Shown one piece after another: positions 13,215 through 23,643 of a DNA stretch of 64,000 nucleotides. Source of the DNA: Iris pallida (Eukaryota > Streptophyta > Magnoliopsida > Asparagales > Iridaceae); assembly GCA_029216955.1 (NCBI GenBank), contig JANAVB010033216.1, positions 8,425,492-8,489,491 of the forward strand. The letters run 5' to 3'. The notes beneath the pieces are model-generated. The model worked only from the letters and a program-made list of their open reading frames with translations. It ran no database searches and was not told the origin of the DNA. Every line of letters begins with the position of its first letter. The first letter of the stretch is position 1. Made by a program: the position numbers and the translations under genes.

Positions 13215-16133
13215 TGTCACGACCCGCACCCGTTTTTTTTTAAACGGATACGAGACGTGTCCAAGCCAGCCTACGCCGCAGTATCGGCGGTAGAACGCTG
13301 TCACGGCCATGAAGATCAAATCACAAATAATACTCACTCATATAATTAATTTAACTTACAATGATCACAAGTTTTATATTTGTAGAAAAATATAAACTTG
13401 TACATATAACAGAATAACTACAACTCCACTATCTAACTAGTCTCTAGGCTTTTGTCTGCAAATATTCCCGTCTCTCCCCAAGCTAAGTGAATCCACGGCT
13501 AACCTGAAAATGTTGGTTTCCGGTCAGGAATGGAACGAGCACAATTCACTGAATGCAATTTCAAATAAAGAAAATGACTATAAAATAAATGTTAGACATC
13601 AATCATGAGTTTTGAAAATAAACAGTAAATACGAAAAACCAATAGTAAATAAATAGAAACTAAATACTTTTCCCAACTATTAGAAGTACCTTTGACATGT
13701 GATCAGTCTGGGACACTACACCGCACGGTCTACGAGATCTACTTGCAGAAAAGTAAACACTGTCTACGAGATCTACTTGCAGAAAAGTAAACACTGTCTA
13801 CGAGATCTACTTGCAGAAAAGTAAACGAGGTCTACGAGATCTACTGCATAAAAGTAACAATGTCTACGAGATCTACTGCATGAAAGTAACAATGTCTATG
13901 AGATCTACTGCATAAAAGTAACAATGTCTACGAGATCTACTGCATGAAAGTAACAATGTCTACGAGATCTACTGCATGAAAGTAAACGAGGTCTACGGTC
14001 GGATCACACATCCTTGGTACTTCTCATTCCCGACACAACAATTTATAATAGAAAAATAATCACATAACCAATGACCAATCGATGAAATATAGTAAAAATC
14101 AATATCGAAATGCAGACAATAAACTGTACTCGCCTGTGGTCCTGTGCTGGTGAAACCGATGATCTGAGCCACTCAGTATGCTACAATAGTCAAAACCCAT
14201 ACAACAGTCCCCGAAAGCTGAAATAAACAATACCAATGATCTCAGAATAGTCTAATTAGCTAGAATTGCCTGTCCTTAAGTCCAATTCTGGACACAGGGA
14301 CAAAACGGTAATTTTGGGTCAAAACGGTGTCCATCGTTGGACCCGCTTTACACCGAAAAGCGTGCCAGAATCAACGGTCTCTAAAGTCATCAAACTATAT
14401 GTCTACGGATTCAGTTTTCCGATACGAACCCAACCGTATATTCAGAGTTGGATTTCGGCGGGCCGTGCACAAAACCGCCCGTTGAGTGGGATCGTGGGGC
14501 CCACAAAACGGTAATTTTATCATCAGTCTCAGAATTGGACCAAACTTGGCATACAGGACCAGAAAAATGATACGTTCCTGTTGGCGTAAGTTTCGTCTCG
14601 ATCTGACGAGCGTGCACAAAGTAATTGGGAAATTTGCAACGTGCACGATACGGCGAATTTCGACGGATACGCATCAAATTCGTCGCACACACGCGACCAA
14701 TTTGAATTCCGTCAAAGCCCACACGACCATGAAGCCGTTACGCAGCTTTCGATGCTTTCGATTCGCGACCACGTCGTCCGGATTGGCGTGACGCACGTCG
14801 TGTGGAGCGATTTTCTAGTTTTTAAAACAGGTTTTTGACGAAGTTTACATGTGTTTATTTCTCTGTACAAAGCAAACTTCTACAAACTTTCTACTGGAAT
14901 TTTCTAGCCCTATATGTTGGGTTTAACTTCTGTTTAGAAAGTTTTCTGATTTGAAGGATAGATTGGTGGGAATTTCGATGTGAAGTTGGGTGTTTGGAAC
15001 TGTTTTACGAACTGTTAAGAAACAGTTTTTTCGTCGAAGTTCGGGTTCGTTTAACGATGCATGTATCGCAGAACAAATCGAAATATCTAAAGAAAATTGA
15101 AGTGGGTTATATTGTCAACGTACGTACGAAGACGACGCGCAAAACGGCGCGACGAGGCGACAGAAAACTTTACGTAAAGTGGGGCTCTGGGACTGCTGTC
15201 GCTGTGCGTTCCGCACTGTTGTGCGATGTCCCGACGCGCGCGCACTGGTCCGGCGGCCCGACGGCCCTCTGGCCGGCGATGAGCGATGCCCAGGTCGGGG
15301 GTTGGGGCGGCGCGCTCTGCGTTAGGGTTTGTTGGATCGAACTTTTCTCTGTTCGTATATATATGTGTATTGGTCGGTGTATACTAAGCCGAGGTTTAGG
15401 GTCGGCTCGGGAGAGCTACTGCTCCTGGGTTTGTTGGGTGGGCCTGAGCGGCTGGGGTGTTATCCCCCTATGGGCTAGATTGGCTGATACATAAGTTTGT
15501 GTTTGCTTATTATTTTTGCTTGGAAGGATCTATATTTTCGAGCTCTCTGTTCAGTTGCTTGGAAGGATCTATATTCGTTTGTGTGGGGTGCACGTGAAGC
15601 TTATAGTTGATGGCAACCAACTACAACTTGCCTAAGCTGATGCATGATTGCATCCATGCATATTGTTGTTGCAGCAACTTGCAACATATATATATATTGA
15701 AATGAATTGCATTGAATTTCAATTCAGTTCCAACATTCATTTCCTTTCAATTCAATTCACTGCTATACTATATAATAAAATAATAATAATAACAGAGGCC
15801 ACCACCATTTGCACTTGTTGCTTTAGGCAGTGGTACAAGTCATATTTGTAGGGCAGAGTGTTTGTGATGTACATATTTCTATATATATATAAATACACTT
15901 ATATATTAATCTCCATAAATCTAAACAAAACCTCTATGTTCTCTATTCCTAGTGTAAGACCCATCCATGTAAATATGTAACATTTACTTGACGAAAATAA
16001 TATAACCAATAATTATATTATAGACTAAATTCATCTACTAAATAATTATTTATAAAATCTAAAAATCACCCTTTACTCAAACAAACAAATAAAAAAAAAT
16101 TATTTCAAAATTATTCCGGGAAGGGGAGTTACA
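13215..16133 (-). mobile_element. LARD array: LTR 3 (5' LTR end of the array)
   Basis: A complete LTR of 2919 bp. Its minus-strand start is at 16133, exactly where similarity to LTR 1 and LTR 2 stops and a different sequence (GGGCTAGAG) begins. This marks the right edge of the insertion. The left edge and its target duplication are outside the window; GGGCT at 16134-16138 would be the right-hand copy. Confidence 0.9.
13729..13990. repeat. 32-bp minisatellite in LARD LTR 3
   Basis: The same eight-unit GTCTACGAGATCTACT array as in LTR 2, with only scattered base changes. Confidence 0.9.
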
Positions 16134-16599
16134 GGGCTAGAGTATTGGGCCAATGTTCAATTATTTTGGTAGATGAGATAAAATGAGTAGACTGGGCTAT
16201 GCTTTGGGCTTAGTGGTAAACTTGACTTGATGTATTGGGCTAAAAGGTAGAGAAGTAATGTTATAAATTTGTTAGTGAGTTAGTGAGTTAGTGAGTGTTT
16301 ATTAATATGGGATACCTTAATTAGGTTCAAGGATAGTGGCATGCCTCTAATTGTAATTTTCTAATTTATAGGTGATTTGGAGACATTGATAATTCCCAAG
16401 AAAAGACCAGTACTCTGTATTTTGTTTCTCAATATTAAATAAATGCAATGTATTTTATTTTCTAAAATAGTATAACTCATATTGCGATACGATTTTTGAC
16501 ACGAATCATGACTTATGACTCTTGTATCACATAATTTATTTCCGAGACATGTTTGAATCCAAATTGTTATGAATTTATGCATCATGAATTAAAGACATC

Positions 16600-16698
16600 A
16601 AGTTTCGAATCTTGCTTGATAAGAATCTAAGTAAACAAGTTTCGAATCTTGCTTGATAAGAATCTAAGTAATCATGTTCTGAATCTTGCTTGATTTTC
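16600..16698. repeat. Short tandem repeat, about 37 bp
   Basis: Two full copies and one diverged partial copy of a unit containing TTCGAATCTTGCTTGATAAG. Confidence 0.8.
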
Positions 16699-17197
16699 GA
16701 ATAATGGGAAAAGGAAAAATACCGAATAGATGTGTGGTGAAACCAGTCTAGTCCGAAGCATAGCTTGATATACACTGCACGTATGTCCAAGTCTGACCAG
16801 TTTGAATCTAAACCTTAGCCGGCTACATGTCGAAATAGTATTTCAAACCACATAGAATGCTAGTTGTGCATCCTTGATTCATCGTCCGAATTTTTGACTA
16901 GTTATATTATATTTTATTATGATTCTCACAGTTTCTCGTATTGCATATTGTATTTCATTTTAGTGTTTATGCAATGTATGTTTCAGTTTCTATTTACTAT
17001 TTATGCTTTATTTACTATTGAGTTATATTATGCGGGGATGTACTTTGCCCCTTTCCTGACTGGATTGTTGTCTACCAGATGTTAGCAGGATGCTTGGAGG
17101 ATTACTTTGAAAGACTTAGAATTAGTGTAGAATCATTTATGTACTATTCATTGTATATTATTTTGAGGATTGGCCGAATTTGTCTCTGGGATGAGAT

Positions 17198-17198
<1 letters not shown>

Positions 17199-17256
<58 letters not shown>
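17199..17256. repeat. (AT)n microsatellite
   Basis: An uninterrupted TA run of about 29 units inside the LTR fragment. Open frames across it encode only alternating Tyr-Ile and are artefacts. Confidence 0.95.
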
Positions 17257-17258
<2 letters not shown>

Positions 17259-17450
17259 AAAAGAGATATAGTGGACTGTGATTGTGTGTGTTGATTGCTT
17301 TTCGCATATTAGTCATGTGATTGAACATAGATAAATATTGTATCACTTGAGGTTTCTCGAGGACTAGACAGCTGACTACTGCTGCCAACAACAGCGTATG
17401 CTGGACGCGCTCACAACCCATACCCGATTATGCGGCTGCGGTGCGTGACA

Positions 17451-18240
17451 CGAATAAAATTCAAGTTGGATATGGCCTTCAATCATAGTTTATGAGGTGT
17501 AACTTCTGATTGTGTGAACGGCACTCTATTAAGTATAAAGGTAGTTATAACAGCAACTTCTCCTCAAAATAAGTTAGGAAGTCCTACTATTAACATCATA
17601 TAGTTTATCATCTCGGTCTGTGTTTGGTTCTCCCTTTTTGTAACTCCATTTGATTATGGGGAATAGGGAGATGTAGTATTGTGCAACATTATATGTTCTC
17701 TATAAAATAATATGAATTCATGTGAATGATACTCTTCATCGATCACTCACGAGTCTTTAAAGTTTTGGCTAATTTGTGGTTCTGCTTCTGACTTCAAGTT
17801 TTTAAATTTCTCGAACGCTTCATATTTAGACTTGAGAAGGTAAATGGAAGCGTACTTCGAGTTTTCGTCTATGAAGGTGAAAAAGCATACCATTCTAGTC
17901 TTTTTGGTGAAGTATTTGAAGTTACAAATGTTGGAGTGTACCAACTGCAGAAGGTTTGTACTTCGATCACCTTATTCTTAGAGTTTTCGTCTAAGCACAG
18001 ACTTACATTTCTCCACCTCCTTATTTCCATATTTGGAGATAAACTCTAAGTTAGACATCATGTTTACTCTTTTATAGTGAACATGTCCTAGCTTATGGTG
18101 AGTATTCAGAAGTATTTATTTTATTTATAATATGAAGCTACGAGCTGAAGTTTAAACATTCCTTCGGTGCAAAAAGCTTTTCCAAGTAAACACCTATGTT
18201 CGAAATCAATATTTGTCGAACGTTGATGTCCATTCTCATA
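17451..18240 (-). pseudogene. Ty1/copia pol fragment: pre-integrase and integrase core
   Basis: Read on the minus strand from about 18190 down to 17451, the frames give a copia GAG-pre-integrase stretch (FCTEGMFKL, then MSNLEFISKYGNKEVEKCK). The integrase core follows (HSNICNFKYF, TFIDENSKYASIYLLKSK at 17747-17944), then a second catalytic block (EEYHSHEF, SPYSP.SNGV) and the region resembling NRVPFTQSEVTPHKLW. In life this enzyme would insert element cDNA into the chromosome. It is split by stops and shifts between frames. Gag, protease and reverse transcriptase are absent here. The left end is cut by the LTR ending at 17450, and no LTRs of its own are visible. The exact lineage is not clear. 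Confidence 0.75.
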
Positions 18241-18820
18241 TCAGCATTGTACAAAAGGCTTCAAGAGATCAGGTTCTTAGTGACATTAAACACCTATGTA
18301 GGACATCACTAGTTCTTAGCAATAATAGATACATGTCTACTTCTGGAACACTCTTTTCTTTATCACCTCACTTCTTCACACAAAGCATTGATGTGTTGGA
18401 GCTTCGGCACCCAGACAAGTGTTGGATGCTTAGTGCAGAGAAGCACTAAGTTGGAAGGAGTCTTTCTCCTTAAAATACTTTGAGTCTCTCTCTCTCTCTC
18501 ATAAGGACTCTTATGTTGCTTCTTCTCCCCTTTTTTGCCTCTTAGCACAAAGTATTGGTGCTCTTCTTATATATAAGAGCTAGCCAATTGGTTAGTTGGA
18601 AATATGAACATCCCTAATAAAGACAACATTCAAATAGGAGTAACTTCTGAATGTTCAGCTACGAACTGGACAACCAGTCTTATGGCTACCACATAACAAC
18701 CTCGAGCGTGGACCAACCTTGCCCACGTTCGAGTCTTAGTCCGATTACAAAGTAATTTTTCTAAGAAATGCTCATAATAGTATATCTGAATTATGGGATT
18801 TAAATCTTGCTCATTAGAAG
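18241..18820. other. Decayed sequence without a recognisable gene
   Basis: I see no gene here. The stretch holds a (TC) run near 18487-18503 and fragments that may be upstream remains of the same copia element. Its last 5 bases (AGAAG, 18816-18820) are the left target duplication of the following solo LTR. Confidence 0.5.
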
Positions 18821-19620
18821 TGTAGTGCCCCGCTCCGTAAAGGCACTAGATGAACAAAAAATCAGATTGTTGGCTCTGGAATAGAAGACGATTGATCTGG
18901 ATGAGTGGATAAGGACTTCATTTTTCGATTCTTTCACACCTGATAAAAAATTTGTGTTTTTGAATGAATGCTTATTGTTAAGAACAAGTCTGTAATCATT
19001 GAGGATGCTAGTATGATGACCCAATATACTTTAATAGAGAATGTGTATGTTGTTTAATGGACGAACATTTGTTATGCTAAGTCAAGATAAGATGTTACTA
19101 CGCTAAAGTTAGATTGTTGCTTTGAATTATGAATCCTTACCATGATTAATAAGAAATGATAAGGAAAATCTTACATTTTTCAATTGAGTATGCTATCACA
19201 GAATTGATTGACTTGTTTAATCTTAATAGATATGTTATCAAGTTTGTGAGAGATGAATGATTACATTTCCTTAGTATGCTCAGAATGTTAGACATGTACA
19301 AACAAACTTGTACATGTTACAAGAAAAAGAACTAAATGTGATATGAGAGGAGCTGATGGCTCTGTGATCCGAAAAGAAGAAAGGCACGAAAAGAATGTGT
19401 CGTATATCTGTTAAGGCACGAAGGAACGTGTCGTTTATCTGTTACTATGTTAAGATTTATCTAATAGAAGTTGCATTCATGCATTAGTCTTGGACAACTT
19501 ATGCAGAAGGTAACCGTCTCTTGGGTGGATTTCTGGGGCACTGGGAACCACTCGGCCTAGGAGTAAGACACCCTGAGGTAAAAGAGACCTCGCGGTCAGG
19601 AGGATATTATGTCTATTAGC

Positions 19621-19845
19621 GACGAGCTGAACCAAAGAGTCCCAGCGGCTAATCATGGGAATAGACCAATGGACTATCATGTAGATAGGATGCCGGATAG
19701 TGAAGAGTTGAACCCTAAGCCGCAACTGCTAGTACGTGATTGTATCAATGAAGAGCTGAACCAAGAGTCACAGCTGCTAGTATGCACATGTATTAGTACA
19801 GAGCTGAGCCTTGAGTCACAGCTGCTAATTTGGTGGTGCATGCAT
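19621..19845. repeat. Degenerate 48-bp tandem repeat in solo LTR
   Basis: Four units starting GAAGAGCTGAACC or close to it at 19621, 19702, 19750 and 19798, each followed by a CAGCTGCTA-like block. The last three are spaced 48 bp apart. Confidence 0.75.
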
Positions 19846-20557
19846 ATGTAAATATTTTGTAAGCCAACAATGTAGAGACGAAAAGAAAATACGTACACAC
19901 TTGGTTTATTTTCTGATCTTGTTTCATGTAGGGATGAATCGTCGATTTTGGATAAGAATCACCGAATGATGATGTTCGTTTATGTTTAATGCTGTTATCT
20001 TAATCTGTGCACATGAATAGGTTGGTTCATATGAAATGCTTATTCGAATAATTATGAAAATGATATTATATTCTGATCACATAAAAAGAAATATTTTTCC
20101 TGGAATGTTGCCATCTGTTTAAAGAAGAGAAAGCCATATGTTAGGCTATTGCTAAAGTCCCTGAGTTTTGAATATGACTCATGAAATATGCTGCACTTGT
20201 TAGTAATAATGAACTGATAATACGCATTGAAATGACCCGATCGTGGATCTGAATGAAATATAAAATGTTGTTCTCGAAATTGTTTTCAAAACAAGTAGTC
20301 TGACTATGTACTGCATGAAATGAACATAGGTAAAAGTAGCAAAATTATTGTCACAAGAAATATTTTCTCACGAAAATACTTAGTGATCGTTTCAGATGGT
20401 GTAACCTTTGTTCTTTCACCAGTAAGTTAATGTAATGATCCACCATCAGCTTGTCTGCAGGTTCAAGATGTTGAAATGAATGATCTGAAGTGATAGCCAG
20501 AGCCTCATCCTTGTGAGCCGAAAATCAGAAGAAAAATATGCAAAAGAGATAATTTTC

Positions 20558-20566
20558 TATATAAAA
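20558..20566 (+). promoter_or_regulatory. Probable TATA box of the solo LTR
   Basis: TATATAAAA in an AT-rich context about 370 bp before the LTR end, a usual position for an LTR promoter. No transcript evidence. Confidence 0.5.
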
Positions 20567-20936
20567 GGATGTAATGTATGGAACGGGATCATTGTAATCT
20601 GTATAGTTCATGAAAGATTGTAAGCCAAGTATGGCGTGTATCAGAGAGACAATGAGAGCTTTGTAATCAGTTCAAAAGATATCAATAAAGAGAATTTGTT
20701 TATGTTATCATTGTGTTCAATTCTATTTTCTACTATATTATCCGCCGTTGTTTCAATTTCTGTATTATTGTTCCACTGCACTGTTTCTACCTTGTCTATC
20801 TTGTTATTGTATAAGTCTTAGCCTGGTGCAAGCACAACTTATGCTTTCACGACATCGCGTCCAAGCGAGGACGATCGGTTTCGCAGAGATCAAAGCGAGG
20901 ATGAACGATCCTGCGAGATCAAGACGTGACAAGAAG

Positions 20937-21333
20937 AATCCTACATCATACTAACTACTTGAGCTGACACATTACATGTGTACAAGTCAATAAATAAATT
21001 ATCAAATATTGAAATACACACACATGAGATTTATTCCAAAGTGGAATAGTGGGATTGAGTTCTCTGTGGACTAACCCAAACCTCAACAGTTTCTACATCT
21101 GTATACATAATAGGTACATCGTATTCTTGTTCCCCTTCCCTCCTTTCCCTCCCGCAATTCATTTTGATCGTTTCAAAACTTACCCCTTGCCCAACTACCC
21201 GTTCTCCACACCCATTTAGTTGTGGATGTCGTTAAACCCTTACCGATATTTGGTTCTTAAGGTTTCAAAAATGTCTTATGCAAATTATTCATTTATACAT
21301 AGAACATACACCAACATGAGTTCGTAAAAGAGA
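20937..21333. other. Unassigned spacer
   Basis: AT-rich sequence with no supported gene or repeat. It lies between a solo LTR and a MITE and may be remaining older chromosomal sequence. Confidence 0.4.
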
Positions 21334-21342
21334 AATAGAAAA

Positions 21343-21596
21343 GGAATTTTTTTGACTTTCATCCCACTTATTAATATGAATTTGTACTTACATCTCACTT
21401 TATAATTATATTAGACTTGCATCCCACTTAATGTCACGAAAAATATTCGTTTTGTCACGAAAAATATTTGTTTTGTCACGAAAAATATTTTTCGTGATAA
21501 AAAGTGAGATATAAGTTTAACAAAATTAAAAAGTGAGATGTGAGTAAAAAAATTAATTTATATTAATAAGTGGGATAAAAGTAAAAAAAAAAATCC
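21343..21596. mobile_element. MITE with 35-bp inverted ends and 9-bp target duplication
   Basis: A 254-bp element. The left end (GGAATTTTTTTGACTTTCAT, followed by CCCACTTATTAATAT) is mirrored at the right end by ATATTAATAAGTGGGATAAA and an A-rich tail ending TCC. Flanks AATAGAAAA (21334-21342) and AATAGAAAC (21597-21605) agree at 8 of 9 positions. That fits a Mutator-like MITE, or a hAT-like one if the duplication is 8 bp. The whole body can fold back on itself through repeated GTGAGAT / ATCTCAC blocks. The centre holds three TGTCACGAAAAATATT repeats. No coding capacity. Confidence 0.82.
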
Positions 21597-21605
21597 AATA
21601 GAAAC

Positions 21606-22317
21606 CAAAACTTTGAAATGACCTTACACATGTATTAGAGCAGTGTTTTGGGGGCATCCCAACTATTCAACTAATCATGCCCATTCTGTCTCATCTTGTA
21701 CTTTTTATTTTGACGGTGTCTGGTATAACGTTTCGAACTTTTTTGTGCACATTACATTATATGTTTTTTTGGGTCCGCTGTCTTTCAATTCCCACAATAA
21801 ATAAAACAAATAATACGTTTTCGTGATTCGATTCACTGATGTTCTGCCACCCAGGCAGAGGTCTTCTACAAAAAGTATTAATATTTTTGAATAATAGGAA
21901 GAAATACTGACTCGTAAGTTTGTAAACTCGGAGGGAGTTGGGTGACTTCAAACAAAATGTTGGGAGCATGTTCTTCCAAGAACTACATCAACCAATACAG
22001 CACAGCAAGTTTTGAGGGTCTCTTTCCAAATAAGAAAAAAGTACATGCGCCATATACATGATACTTCCCAGAAATCGTGGTGAAGGGAACTAAAAGCTGA
22101 GTGTTGACGAGGTTTGCTGAATGGATATGAATAGGACTAGAAAGAAACTTTGACCTGTATGCATCATCACGTACAAATATTGTACCATAGTTTAGGTAGC
22201 ATGGAGATTCCAAAACTTTTGTCTACACTCAGAGGTCCGATTCCGAACACATTATAAGATACATGTAAATTCACTTGCATTTCATGTAAAATATGTTTTT
22301 TTTTTTTCTTTCTGATA
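21606..22317. other. Unassigned spacer
   Basis: I see no supported gene. Short open frames here have no recognisable domain and no paralogue in the window. The last bases (22318-22326) are the target duplication of the next element. Confidence 0.4.
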
Positions 22318-22860
22318 TTGTTAAAACTGAAAATTGCTGAGAAACCCAATTTCGGGGTTGGGTTGTATGAAAAATTCACCCGCAGGATGGGTTTTATGAA
22401 ATGCCCAGAATTATATAATTCCACATCAAATATTCAAAGATTCCCTTTACATGCTCTGTATTTACAAAATTAATACCATAACTATCCCTCCGCACAAACT
22501 CAGATCTGGATTGCGATTCTCTTCTTCTTCTTCTTCTTCACGAGAGATCTGAATTCCATTTGTAATGTCCCAAATTCGTAATACGTATTTAGAGTACGTA
22601 TGCGTATTTTGGACCCATATTTTATTTTAGTCATGATTAGTTATCTTAGTTTATCTTGCATTGGCTTGGTTTTAATTAGCATTGATAGTTCAATTGGTTT
22701 TAATGGTTCATTGGTTTATTTTGGATTAGTGAGGCTGGGTTTATTTCATGGTTCATTTGGTTTAAATTGCTAGAGAGAGAGTTTATTGGCCTTGACTTGG
22801 TTCACCTTGGTTTATTTTGGTTTGGTCTATTTTGGTTTAACATGGAGAACCCCACCCTAT

Positions 22861-22868
22861 TATAAATA
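22861..22868 (+). promoter_or_regulatory. TATA box of solo LTR
   Basis: TATAAATA followed by a CT-rich leader and an AG-GCAAGT motif 86 bp downstream. The same order occurs in the related LTRs. Confidence 0.6.
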
Positions 22869-23282
22869 TCAACTTCTCTCTCTCTCCTTATTATTTTCTT
22901 CATCTTCTTCCTCAAGCTTCTTCCTCTCCACCACCACCACCAACCTAGGCAAGTGCATCTTGCTATCACTTGAGGGCTACATTTTATTTGTCTATTAGTT
23001 TTATTAGCTCATTTTGAGCAACATTAGAACTTGGATTTTCTCCATTTGGAGCTTGGAATTTTGTAGATCTAGGTTTGAAGTATTTCAGATTTGGTGGATT
23101 TGATCTATGAAACTTGTTTATTTTCATGTTTTGATTGTTCTATGTGGAAGAGAATTGAATTTTACACAATTTAGACCCTTGCAAAGTTGGATTTGGACTT
23201 GTTTTGACCTAGTTGTGGTCCTTGGAATTTCTGAGTTCCATGGCTTCTCTCTCGGTTTGGGGAAGAAGACCCCTGTTCCCGA

Positions 23283-23643
23283 GCGCAATCCAGTCCAGCG
23301 CTCTTTAGCGCCTGGCGCAATCCAGTCCAGCGCTCTTTAGCGCTGGCGCAAACCAGTTAGCCCAGCACTCTTTAGTGCTGGCGCAATCTAGCCTCGCGCA
23401 GCTCGCCCTGGCGCAATCCATTCTCTGCGCAATCCGGTTTGTGCGCAATCCAGTGTGTGCGCAATCCGATCCCTGCGCAACCCGACTCAGCGCGGCTCAG
23501 CTCTTGCGCAGTTCATCTTCTGCGCAATCTGACCTAGCGCAATCCATTTTCCTGCGCGCTTGACCCAGCGCAGTCCAGCCCCTGCGCGATCCAACTCTCG
23601 CGCAGTTCATCCCTTGCGCACTCTAACCCCTGCGCAATCCATT
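23283..23643. repeat. GCGCAATCC short-motif array in LTR
   Basis: At least 15 irregularly spaced copies of TGCGCAATCC or close variants, separated by 8-20 variable bases. The block is GC-rich in an otherwise AT-rich LTR. The same motif fills the same slot in the solo LTR at 50596-53217. Confidence 0.8.

Larger units (their letters stand above)
16134..17450 (+). mobile_element. 3' part of an LTR interrupted by the LARD array
   Basis: The segment ends GGTGCGTGACA, an LTR-type terminus, and its last 500 bp resemble the end of the solo LTR at 47521-63875: shared GTACTTTGCYCC, CTGCYGCC and ACAACRG blocks in the same order. Its 5' part should lie left of the window, displaced by the LARD. Just downstream (17451 on) a copia integrase gene fragment begins, so this LTR appears to have landed in that gene. 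No target duplication can be checked. It has no coding frame of note. Confidence 0.6.
18821..20931 (+). mobile_element. Solo LTR, Ty3-type, target duplication AGAAG
   Basis: A 2111-bp LTR beginning TGTAGTGCCCCGC and ending AAGACGTGACA, flanked by perfect 5-bp repeats AGAAG (18816-18820 and 20932-20936). There is no interior, so it is the product of recombination between the two LTRs of one element. Its start and end resemble the LTRs of the full-length Ty3 element at 30634-43010 (TGTAGCGCCCCGC; GCGAGGA-GATCG near the end), so it belongs to a related family. It contains a TATA box and a degenerate tandem repeat. Confidence 0.93.

Noticed and set aside
16134..16138. GGGCT as confirmed target duplication of the LARD array
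   Set aside because: The left flank is outside the window, so the pair cannot be tested.
20937..22317. Possible host exon in the least repetitive stretch
   Set aside because: Only short frames with no domain, no splice-site pair and no coding bias; a MITE occupies part of it.
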